A DNA stretch of 64,000 bases from Lacibacter luteus. GTDB lineage: Bacteria > Bacteroidota > Bacteroidia > Chitinophagales > Chitinophagaceae. The notes under the pieces were generated by a model, which worked only from the letters and a program-made list of their open reading frames with translations, was not told the origin of the DNA and did no database searches. Where the stretch lies: assembly GCF_004118265.1 (NCBI RefSeq), contig NZ_SDHW01000001.1, positions 1,116,001 to 1,180,000 of the forward strand. Direction: 5' to 3'. Both the position numbers and the translations under genes were made by a program. Below are positions 9,599 through 17,669 of this stretch, piece after piece (the stretch's first letter is position 1; every line of letters starts with the position of its first letter).

Positions 9599-11224
9599 TT
9601 ACACCTGAAACACCCCCACTCGCAAATCATCCATATCCGGATTATTATTTGCTGCAGCAATTCCTTCGCTGATTACTTTACGTGTTTCAACCGGATCGAT
9701 AATTTCGTCTACCCATAACCGTGCAGCGGCATAGTAAGGCGTTGTTTGCGCTTCGTATCTGCCTTTAATTTCATCAAGCAACTTGTTCTCATCTTCCGCA
9801 CTTACTTCTTTGCCCTTTGCTTTCATAGCAGCTACCTGTATCTGCAACAATGTTTTTGCTGCCTGCTCACCGCCCATCACCGCAATTTTTGCTGTTGGCC
9901 ATGCATAAATAAACCGTGGATCGTATGCTTTGCCGCACATGGCATAATTACCGGCCCCATAAGAATTACCAATTACAATCGTGATCTTAGGTACAACACT
10001 GTTCGCAACTGCATTCACCATTTTAGCTCCATCTTTTATAATGCCGCTGTGTTCGCTTCTGCTACCTACCATAAAACCGGTTACATCCTGCAAAAACACC
10101 AATGGTATTTTCTTTTGATTACAGTTGAGGATAAAACGTGCAGCTTTATCGGCACTGTCGTTATAGATCACACCGCCTAACTGCATTTCATTTTTCTTAT
10201 TCTTTACAATGGTTCGTTGATTGGCTACAATACCAACTGCCCAGCCATCGATACGTGCATAACCGCAAAGAATGGTTTTCCCATAGTCCTGTTTAAACTG
10301 ATCGAAATCGCTGTCATCTACAATTCGCTCAATAACTTCAAGCATATCATAAGGCTTCCCATCGGCAGGGAATAACCCATACAATTCTTCAGCATTTTTT
10401 ATTGGAAGCTTAGCAGCTATACGATCAAAGCCGGCTTTCTTTTTTTCACCTAGTTTGCTCATCAACTTCTTTACTTCGTCTAAGCATTCCTGTTCGGTCT
10501 TGAATTTATAATCGGCAATACCACTCAACTCAGTATGTGTAACAGCACCTCCCAATGTTTCTGCATCAATATCTTCACCAATTGCTGCTTTCACTAAATA
10601 AGGTCCGGCTAAAAAGATCGAACCATTACCTTCTACCATCAATGTTTCATCACTCATGATCGGCAGATAAGCACCTCCTGCAACACATGCGCCCATCACA
10701 GCAGCAATTTGTGTGATGCCCATTGCACTCATACGTGCATTGTTGCGGAAGATGCGACCGAAATGTTCTTTATCGGGAAAAATTTCATCCTGCATTGGGA
10801 GAAATACACCGGCGCTATCAACCAAATAAATAACGGGCAAGCGATTCTCCATTGCTATCTCCTGCAAACGCAGATTTTTTTTACCGCTGATAGGAAACCA
10901 TGCACCTGCTTTTACTGTTTGATCATTTGCAACAATGATACATTGCCGTCCACTCACATAACCAATGCCTGCAACTGTACCACCTGCCGGACAACCACCT
11001 TGCTCTGAATACATTTCGTAACCTGCAAAAGCACCGAGTTCAATAAATGGTTTATCCGCATCTTTCAGATAGTCGATGCGTTCACGTGCAGTAAGTTTGT
11101 TGCGTTCACGTTGTTTTTCGATTGATTTTTTACCGCCACCTTCATAGATCTTTTGCATACGTTTACGCATTTCGCTAAGCGAAAGTTTCATTTGATCTTC
11201 ATTCCTGTTGAACTGAATATCCAT
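9599..11224 (-). CDS. Acyl-CoA carboxylase carboxyltransferase (beta) subunit, methylcrotonyl-CoA carboxylase type
   Basis: 541 residues with both crotonase-fold halves of a biotin-dependent carboxyltransferase. Tell-tale stretches are YLVDSAGVFLPMQDEIFPD followed by KEHFGRIFRN, MGACVAGGAYLPIMSDE, FLQDVTGFMVGS, GNSYGAGNYAMCGKAYDPRF and WPTAKIAVMGGEQAA. These are closer to the methylcrotonyl-CoA carboxylase beta chain (leucine breakdown) than to the propionyl-CoA type. It transfers CO2 from carboxybiotin to the acyl-CoA in the cytosol. The biotin carboxylase/BCCP alpha subunit is not in the window, so the substrate is inferred from family resemblance only. Confidence 0.88.
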   Translation of the reverse strand: MDIQFNRNEDQMKLSLSEMRKRMQKIYEGGGKKSIEKQRERNKLTARERIDYLKDADKPFIELGAFAGYEMYSEQGGCPAGGTVAGIGYVSGRQCIIVANDQTVKAGAWFPISGKKNLRLQEIAMENRLPVIYLVDSAGVFLPMQDEIFPDKEHFGRIFRNNARMSAMGITQIAAVMGACVAGGAYLPIMSDETLMVEGNGSIFLAGPYLVKAAIGEDIDAETLGGAVTHTELSGIADYKFKTEQECLDEVKKLMSKLGEKKKAGFDRIAAKLPIKNAEELYGLFPADGKPYDMLEVIERIVDDSDFDQFKQDYGKTILCGYARIDGWAVGIVANQRTIVKNKKNEMQLGGVIYNDSADKAARFILNCNQKKIPLVFLQDVTGFMVGSRSEHSGIIKDGAKMVNAVANSVVPKITIVIGNSYGAGNYAMCGKAYDPRFIYAWPTAKIAVMGGEQAAKTLLQIQVAAMKAKGKEVSAEDENKLLDEIKGRYEAQTTPYYAAARLWVDEIIDPVETRKVISEGIAAANNNPDMDDLRVGVFQV

Positions 11225-11303
11225 ACAGCTAAAGTTTATTAATTACAATCGTTAGCGCAAGATAAGTGCAAAAAGGCGAATGATTTTCTTTTCTAAAAAC
11301 TGC

Positions 11304-11311
11304 TATATTTG
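11304..11311 (+). promoter_or_regulatory. -7 promoter element of tRNA-Ala
   Basis: TATATTTG is a perfect match to the Bacteroidota -7 consensus TAnnTTTG and ends 9 bp before the first base of the tRNA, the right distance for initiation at or just before the tRNA 5' end. The region near 11281 (TGATTTTC) could be a weak -33 element. Confidence 0.7.
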
Positions 11312-11320
11312 CCACCCATC

Positions 11321-11394
<74 letters not shown>

Positions 11395-11401
11395 CAGCTT
11401 T

Positions 11402-11427
11402 AAAAGCCGCCTTCGGGTGGCTTTTTT
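11402..11427 (+). terminator. Intrinsic terminator of the tRNA gene
   Basis: Ten-base-pair stem AAAAGCCGCC/GGTGGCTTTT closing a UUCG tetraloop, with one G:U pair, running into a T-tract. It starts 8 bp after the tRNA. Confidence 0.88.
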
Positions 11428-11437
11428 ATTTATTATT

Positions 11438-11478
11438 ATAAAGAGAAGGCGATTCTAATTGAATCGCCTTCTCTTTAT
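11438..11478. terminator. Perfect 18-bp inverted repeat, probable terminator of the PUL operon
   Basis: An inverted repeat with 18-bp arms (core AAAGAGAAGGCGATTC) and the loop TAATT. It lies 55 bp beyond the GH51 stop codon, at the 3' end of the 25-kb minus-strand PUL. On the minus strand the stem is followed by AATAATAATAAA rather than a clean U-run, so a 3'-stabilising hairpin is also possible. Confidence 0.65.
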
Positions 11479-11532
11479 TTCCAATTCTGCCTATTGACAT
11501 GAAACAACTTCTCTTCACTATTCATCCGATTG

Positions 11533-13926
11533 TTATTTCATTTTTATTCTTAAAACAGTGAAAGAATATTTCGGCAACAGCAGTTTATTGTTTTGTACAG
11601 CTTCCTTTGTAACTACAGGTTTTGAATTCTTATCATCAGGATTTCCTTGTAGTACTGTTTTTTCTATCTGATAATTGCCAAGCTGCAGATCTTTAAAATC
11701 AACAGTCGCTTCAACAGGTAAAAGGTTAACGAGCTTTATAATAAGGTCGCCTGTTTTTACATCTTTTACAATTGATGTTGCAATCCTTTTTTGAACATCT
11801 GCATTACCATGATCGACAGTAACACTGCTTTCAATATATTCTTCACCTGCATTGTTGCCAAACATCTTTTGGACTTCATAACCCGGCGTGGGTTTCAGTT
11901 CGCTGTTGTTGAAGTAGATCATATCCGGATTCCATTGCGTGTGTCCTTCTTTCGCAAGCAATGGTGCGTACGAAGTCATTTCTACTACATCACCGTTTCG
12001 TTCCACACTGCACAAATACAACGCTTCTGCAAGAGCAGTTTCCATATTGTTGGGCCTGCCTCTTACATGTGCTGCATATTCACCGAGATAAACTTTCGGT
12101 TTTGTACGATCGTACTTGTCATAGTAATCCTGGTTATTGATCAACCATGCCGGTGGGACATAATAATGTTCATCCACCATTGGCACACCCATTGCCGATG
12201 CAAAGTCCCAACCAAAACTGTAATCGCTTCCTTCGTAAAACGGCCCTACTGTTCCGATGACGATCATGTCAGGATACTTCGCTTTAATGGCTTTGTAGAT
12301 CATTGCAAAGCGTTCTTTGAACACTTCTGATATCAGATCTTCATTACCGATGCCAATGTATTTTAAATTGAAAGGTGCAGGATGCCCTGCTGCTGCACGC
12401 AGCTTTCCCCATGTTGTTGATTTATCTGCATTGGCCCATTCGATCAAATCGAGAATGTCCTGTATATACGCATCCATTTCATTGAGCGGAATACCACCCT
12501 GCTGACCTGCAATGCCTGTTTGATGATGATGACTTGAGTTTTGACAGGGAACACCAGCCGCAAGTACAGGCAAAGGCTCTGCACCAATATCTTCACAAAA
12601 CTGAAAGTACTCATAATAGCCAAGCCCCATTGTTTGATGATAACCCCATAAATTAAAATCAGGTTTGCGTTCTTCCAGTTTACCAATTGAATTTTTCCAT
12701 TGATAAATATTATCCAACCCATTGCCATGCGCCAGACATCCACCGGGGAAACGCATAAAGCGAGGTTTAATATCTGCAATGGCTTGTGCAAGATCTGCTC
12801 TCAATCCATTCTTTCTGTTCTTAAATGTTTTTTGTGGAAAAAGTGAAATAAGATCAACAGCTGTTTCATTCTTTTTTGCAGTAACAGAAAGCCGTGCATG
12901 TTTGAATGATGTGTTTGCAATCAATACTGCTTTGTATTGTTTCCAGTTTGCAGCATTCGCCGCAATGGTTATTTCATTTGAAATTTTGTTGCCATTGCTA
13001 TCTGTCAACACAACAGACAGACTTCCTTTGTTTACCGAACGTGCAAATAAGGAAAGATCATATTTCTCCCCTGCCGTAACAGCAATGCCATCAAATCCAT
13101 TATTTACAATTTCATCGCCGCTTTGCAACACAGCATAGTGCGGATTATTTTTAGAAACAGGCTGAGCAGTTTCAATTATCAATTTTCCATTTTTATTTAT
13201 CCAGTTAGTTGTACTGTTCCATTCTCTTCTGTCTTTCGATGAATATTCAAAATCCCTGTTCTGGATCAGCTCTGCATACAAGCCACCATCGGCTGCATAG
13301 TTCAAGTCTTCAAAGAACACACCAACCAGTTTATCGCTGATCGTTTTCTTTCTATCCATGTGTACATTTAATGACACATTCACAGGTTTCAGCGATGGAT
13401 TTTTTTCTGCAAAACTTTGTGCTGTTACGCTGTATTGCATATTCCGATATGCTTCCAGGTCGGTATGATTGATCAACGCCTGCACAAAACTCCAAGGTTG
13501 TTTATAAACAACAGTTGCATTGCTCAATGCTTTATTGATTGCCGGAAATTTTTTCTTCACTTCCTCATACAAAAAATAATCCTGCGGCTTCCATAAAACA
13601 AGATCACTCGTGGTTGCAACGCCCACCACTTTATGCTCGGCTTCTGTAAAAAAGTAGCAAGCCCATTCTGTGCTGCTGTTCTTTACCAAAACAGGATCAT
13701 ACATCTTTTTACTTGAACCCCATCTGCCGTAATCGCTTCTCAAAAAAGAAAATTCGTTACCAATGCTGATCCAGTTCTTACCGTCAAAACTGTAAGCGAT
13801 GTGCAAGCCGTTTTTATTATCGTTCTTACCCGTCGTATATCCCTTTACAAAAACGGAGTCGGGATGATGTGCAAATGCACTCACAAACGACATGATAAAA
13901 AACAAAAACAGTAATACTTTTTTCAT
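11533..13926 (-). CDS. GH51 alpha-L-arabinofuranosidase with N-terminal GH43-like segment and CBM-like domain
   Basis: 797 residues with a signal peptide (about 1-20). Residues 185-220 and 375-700 form the GH51 barrel. The acid/base is E529 in GIGNED and the nucleophile is E616 in YLGEYAA; both are present. Between the two barrel segments, about 235-360, is a carbohydrate-binding beta-sandwich (CBM4-like). Residues 25-160 look like a piece of GH43 propeller (GLHIAYSFDGKNW, MYDPVLVKN, VGVATTSDLVLW), too short to be a complete enzyme. Predicted to remove alpha-L-arabinofuranosyl groups in the periplasm or at the surface. Last gene of the minus-strand PUL, 22 bp after GH127. Confidence 0.9.
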   Translation of the reverse strand: MKKVLLFLFFIMSFVSAFAHHPDSVFVKGYTTGKNDNKNGLHIAYSFDGKNWISIGNEFSFLRSDYGRWGSSKKMYDPVLVKNSSTEWACYFFTEAEHKVVGVATTSDLVLWKPQDYFLYEEVKKKFPAINKALSNATVVYKQPWSFVQALINHTDLEAYRNMQYSVTAQSFAEKNPSLKPVNVSLNVHMDRKKTISDKLVGVFFEDLNYAADGGLYAELIQNRDFEYSSKDRREWNSTTNWINKNGKLIIETAQPVSKNNPHYAVLQSGDEIVNNGFDGIAVTAGEKYDLSLFARSVNKGSLSVVLTDSNGNKISNEITIAANAANWKQYKAVLIANTSFKHARLSVTAKKNETAVDLISLFPQKTFKNRKNGLRADLAQAIADIKPRFMRFPGGCLAHGNGLDNIYQWKNSIGKLEERKPDFNLWGYHQTMGLGYYEYFQFCEDIGAEPLPVLAAGVPCQNSSHHHQTGIAGQQGGIPLNEMDAYIQDILDLIEWANADKSTTWGKLRAAAGHPAPFNLKYIGIGNEDLISEVFKERFAMIYKAIKAKYPDMIVIGTVGPFYEGSDYSFGWDFASAMGVPMVDEHYYVPPAWLINNQDYYDKYDRTKPKVYLGEYAAHVRGRPNNMETALAEALYLCSVERNGDVVEMTSYAPLLAKEGHTQWNPDMIYFNNSELKPTPGYEVQKMFGNNAGEEYIESSVTVDHGNADVQKRIATSIVKDVKTGDLIIKLVNLLPVEATVDFKDLQLGNYQIEKTVLQGNPDDKNSKPVVTKEAVQNNKLLLPKYSFTVLRIKMK

Positions 13927-13948
13927 TTATCAACTTTTAAATGATTTT

Positions 13949-16300
13949 TTATTTCAACAACCGCACATAATAAATGCCACCAGCGATTGATTTATCTTTT
14001 GCTACAAACTTCACAATGATCATTTTTTGTTTGGCTACTTCAGCAGGCAATACATAATCCTCATCAAAAAACTGATCGCCTTTTGTTCCGTTCAGCTCAA
14101 CAGTTTGCAGCAATACATCATTCACATAAATGTCAAACAAACGGTTACGATCCTGCCCGAAATAAGTAATGCGTAATGTGCGTGCTGTTGCATCTGCATT
14201 CTTCAATTCATAGCTGAACCATTTCTTTGCTGTGCGCCAGTGACCATCTCTATGCACACCCGACTCTGTTTGTTCACCTTTAAAAAAATGATCCGATTCC
14301 GGTTGCTGTTCACCGGGAGCAACCTGGTCAACAGTTATTTTTTCCAATGCAATTTTCGCTTCTTCTTTTTTGCGTATCTCTTCTTTAATGGTTTCTAATT
14401 GTGCTGGTGTGGCATATCGCCAGTACAACATATAACGACTGTCATGAATCGTATAAAAAGGAACTAATTGCAGCTCCTTATACTTCGCCGGATAAACAAA
14501 TGAAGATGCAGTATAGGTAAATGCTTTGCCTTTTACCGGTTGCAGTGATGTAATATTTTTCTTATCAGCCGTTACGAACATTGGTGCATCATCTATCGGG
14601 TACGAAGGCCCGTTTGCAATATGTCCGTTGCGACTTTCATTTGCTTTCAGCCCAGTTAAGCCTGTTGAATCTGTTGCAGCTGCTAATACGATCGGGCCAC
14701 GTACAAATGATACCCATGATGAACTGTCGGGCAAAAACTCCGCTTTAATTTCCATTGGTAATTTTATCGTAAGCACATCATCTGTTTTCCAAACACGTGT
14801 TACTGATGCATAACCATCTGCATTTCGTTTTACGGCTACTGCTTTATTATTTACAAATACTTTCAGCGCTCCTTCTTTTATCCACGAAGGATAACGGAAA
14901 ACAATTGCAAACTGCTGTGGTTTTTTAATACTGATCTTCAATTGCGTTTCTTCACTGTAAGGAAAGGCTGTTTCCTGTTTTACCTGCAAACCTTTTTCTT
15001 TCCAGTTAAGTGTGGATGGAATAAAGAAGTTGACATACAGATCGTTTGCAGTGCGTGCATAGATCAACTCACCATACTTTCCATGATTTTCTAAACCTGT
15101 ACCAACACAACACCACATACCCATTTGCGGTTGCGAGTATACACGGTAATGCCGTGGACGAACAGGTGTGAAATAAACAAACCCACCATCAGGATGTTGC
15201 GACGAAAGAATATGATTGTATAGTGTACGTTCGTAGTAATCCATGTATGTAGCAGAAGGATGAGCAAGAAACAATTGCTTCGAGAGCTTGAGCATATTGT
15301 AACTGTTGCAGGTTTCAGGGCCTTCTTTTGTTTCGATCATGGAAGAAAAATCAGTTGCCGGATTGAAATGTTCTCTTACGCTGTTGCCTCCAATGGAAAT
15401 AGTCCTGTGTTGTGTAACCGTATTCCAGAAAAAGTTGGCTGCATTTGTCCAGCTGCTATCGCCTGCAATGGAGGCAATGCGTGCAAAGCCGATCACTTTT
15501 GGTATTTGTGTGTTGGCATGTAACCCATTGAGTGCATCTTTTTGTTGCAGCAGTGGATCAAGAATTGTTTTGTGTGACAAACGTTTTGCAAGCTCTAAAT
15601 ATCTTTTATCGCCGCTGATCACTGCCACATCTGCAAACGCTTCGTTCATACCACCATGTTCGCTGCGGAGAATTGTTTGCAGTTGCTCATCAGTCAGTTT
15701 CGATGCAACACTGTAAAACCAATCGGATAGTTTTACAAGAATTGTTTTTGCTTTTTGATTGCCCGCTATGCTGTACGCATCGATCAATCCTGCATACAGC
15801 TTATGAATATTATAGAGTGGAACCCATTTATCATTGAGCGAAAAACCGCCGGCATTAATTTTTCCTGCAGCCACATCCTGCCACATTTTTTTACCGCCGG
15901 GTATGCCACCTACATAACCATCTGCATCCTTCTGCTGGCATTTTTCTAATTGATCGATCATATAATTCAATCGCCGCAAAACTTCTGCATCACCTGTTGC
16001 TGCATACATATTCGCCAATGCAGAAAGATAATGCCCGCCAATATGTCCACCCAATCCATCGCTTTCCCAATTGGGATAGCCGATCGTTTTTGTTTCAATG
16101 CCTGCTTCTTTTAGAAACGGTGCAAGCAAACGATCCATATCCATTGCAAGGATATATTTCTTATCTGTTTCCTGTGCCTGTTTGAACGGACTGTTAAGCA
16201 ATCGTACATCAGAAAGCGCAAAGGTTTTTAATTTATACGTTTGAGCTTTGCCCATCAATTGAAAACAGATGACAATTAAAAAAAATAACCTTGCTTTCAT
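13949..16300 (-). CDS. GH127 beta-L-arabinofuranosidase
   Basis: 783 residues with signal peptide MKARLFFLIVICFQLMGKAQ. The catalytic (alpha/alpha)6 domain begins LSDVRLLNSPFKQAQ. The zinc site typical of GH127 is visible as E329-T-C331 in PETCNSYNML and C397-C398 in MWCCVGTG; one of the paired cysteines is the nucleophile in the characterised Bifidobacterium enzyme. E310 in SVREHF is my candidate acid/base, by position. A beta-sandwich follows, then a C-terminal domain (about 660-783) of the DUF6805-like type. It hydrolyses terminal beta-L-arabinofuranose, as found on hydroxyproline-linked arabinans and rhamnogalacturonan II. With the adjacent GH51 it covers both anomers of arabinofuranose. 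Confidence 0.92.
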   Translation of the reverse strand: MKARLFFLIVICFQLMGKAQTYKLKTFALSDVRLLNSPFKQAQETDKKYILAMDMDRLLAPFLKEAGIETKTIGYPNWESDGLGGHIGGHYLSALANMYAATGDAEVLRRLNYMIDQLEKCQQKDADGYVGGIPGGKKMWQDVAAGKINAGGFSLNDKWVPLYNIHKLYAGLIDAYSIAGNQKAKTILVKLSDWFYSVASKLTDEQLQTILRSEHGGMNEAFADVAVISGDKRYLELAKRLSHKTILDPLLQQKDALNGLHANTQIPKVIGFARIASIAGDSSWTNAANFFWNTVTQHRTISIGGNSVREHFNPATDFSSMIETKEGPETCNSYNMLKLSKQLFLAHPSATYMDYYERTLYNHILSSQHPDGGFVYFTPVRPRHYRVYSQPQMGMWCCVGTGLENHGKYGELIYARTANDLYVNFFIPSTLNWKEKGLQVKQETAFPYSEETQLKISIKKPQQFAIVFRYPSWIKEGALKVFVNNKAVAVKRNADGYASVTRVWKTDDVLTIKLPMEIKAEFLPDSSSWVSFVRGPIVLAAATDSTGLTGLKANESRNGHIANGPSYPIDDAPMFVTADKKNITSLQPVKGKAFTYTASSFVYPAKYKELQLVPFYTIHDSRYMLYWRYATPAQLETIKEEIRKKEEAKIALEKITVDQVAPGEQQPESDHFFKGEQTESGVHRDGHWRTAKKWFSYELKNADATARTLRITYFGQDRNRLFDIYVNDVLLQTVELNGTKGDQFFDEDYVLPAEVAKQKMIIVKFVAKDKSIAGGIYYVRLLK

Positions 16301-16336
16301 TTTATGTTTATTACTGTTTAATACAACTCTTCAACT

Positions 16337-17599
16337 TTATTTAAGACCACTTGCATGATCGCCGGGAAAATCCTCTCCCGCCCATATCTTCTGTGAACTG
16401 AATTTCTCAGCAGGCTTCATCCAAAAATCATCAGTAGCTGGCAAGCCTAATGGCAGAAATATATTATCACATAAATAAGGACTTCCTGCATTGTTGTAAG
16501 AGTCGCCGATGCTTAATTGTTCACCATAAAGTCCAAATGTAAGCCAGCCGTTCGCATCGTAAGTAGTAGGACTTTCCAATGTTTTTTGAATGACAGCCGT
16601 AAGTGCACAACGAACAGAAGCAGGCGATAATTGAGCAGGCAGTTTTTTTCTCCATGCCATATCTGCTAAATGATGAAATGCAGCGCCACGGTAAATGATC
16701 GAACGACCGGTGGCCGGATAGGTACCATCAGCATTAATGAGTCGTTCCTGAATCACAGCATAACGTTCGTTGCGTTTATAGATATTATCGATCATCGCAT
16801 CATAAGTCTTTGTCTTTTTGCTGATGACCTCTGATATTGTTGCGAGGTAAGGATGTATCACAAAGCTGTTGTAATAATCAAATGCATAAGATGTTCCATC
16901 CATATAAATGCCATCGCCTACATACCATTGTTCTAACTGGCGCATCGCATAATCAACACGCACCACATCCCATTCATATCCATATTTTGCAAAGAAAGCT
17001 TCGTTCATTGCAGTAAACAATAACCAGTTACTGAATGCAGGACGGAACTGGCGTGTAGTGCGAATGGAAGCAATCAATTTTTCTTTCGTTCTTGCATCAA
17101 GATGCTCCATGATCCACGGAGCCCTGATCAATCCAACTGCTACAAACGATGCATCCACTAATTGTTGACCACCGATATCAAACTGCATGAAATCTTTTTT
17201 GGTACTGTCAACTGCATTAGCAAGTCCCTGCAATACCCATTCTCTGTATTGATTACGCAATGCTACTTCTTCCGCATTACCACTGTTATCCTGCAACCAG
17301 GGAGCTATTCCGCTTAATACACGGCCTAATATTTCGAGATAAGCCACCTTCTTTCTGTGTTCAGGATTATCTGATTTTATAGACACCCTCGTAGGCATAT
17401 TGATGCGTAAGCTATCGTGTGCAAGACTGCGAACAACAGGCCGCACCATCTTATCCATTTGTTGCAGCCAGAACTTACGGTCTTCAGCACCTGTAGCCAA
17501 CACAACTACTGTTTCCTTTTTTACTTTTTGTTTTTGCGACCATGCTTGCACGGTTACAAACAAAAACAGCATAACAGGCAGCAATTTTTTCATGACCAT
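16337..17599 (-). CDS. DUF2264 protein, putative glycoside hydrolase (GH154-like)
   Basis: 420 residues with a signal peptide (MKKLLPVMLFLFVTVQAWSQ) starting at the second Met, 17593; the ATG at 17599 adds two residues. It carries the DUF2264 core: FWLQQMDKMVRPVV, RPAFSNWLLFTAMNEAF, WYVGDGIYMDGTSYAFDYY and YPATGRSIIYRGAAFHHLA, with Asp/Tyr-rich motifs typical of an (alpha/alpha)6 glycosidase. From memory, DUF2264 proteins have been linked to GH154 beta-glucuronidases that act on plant arabinogalactan; I cannot check that here. In this locus, between GH127 and GH43, a role in removing uronic acid or its derivative is plausible. No catalytic residues can be assigned safely. Confidence 0.8.
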   Translation of the reverse strand: MVMKKLLPVMLFLFVTVQAWSQKQKVKKETVVVLATGAEDRKFWLQQMDKMVRPVVRSLAHDSLRINMPTRVSIKSDNPEHRKKVAYLEILGRVLSGIAPWLQDNSGNAEEVALRNQYREWVLQGLANAVDSTKKDFMQFDIGGQQLVDASFVAVGLIRAPWIMEHLDARTKEKLIASIRTTRQFRPAFSNWLLFTAMNEAFFAKYGYEWDVVRVDYAMRQLEQWYVGDGIYMDGTSYAFDYYNSFVIHPYLATISEVISKKTKTYDAMIDNIYKRNERYAVIQERLINADGTYPATGRSIIYRGAAFHHLADMAWRKKLPAQLSPASVRCALTAVIQKTLESPTTYDANGWLTFGLYGEQLSIGDSYNNAGSPYLCDNIFLPLGLPATDDFWMKPAEKFSSQKIWAGEDFPGDHASGLK

Positions 17600-17669
17600 T
17601 TTTTGAGTGAATGAATTTAATTTATTCCGAACCCATCTTTTTTTTGGCGAATTCCTGGATCGGTTAAAC

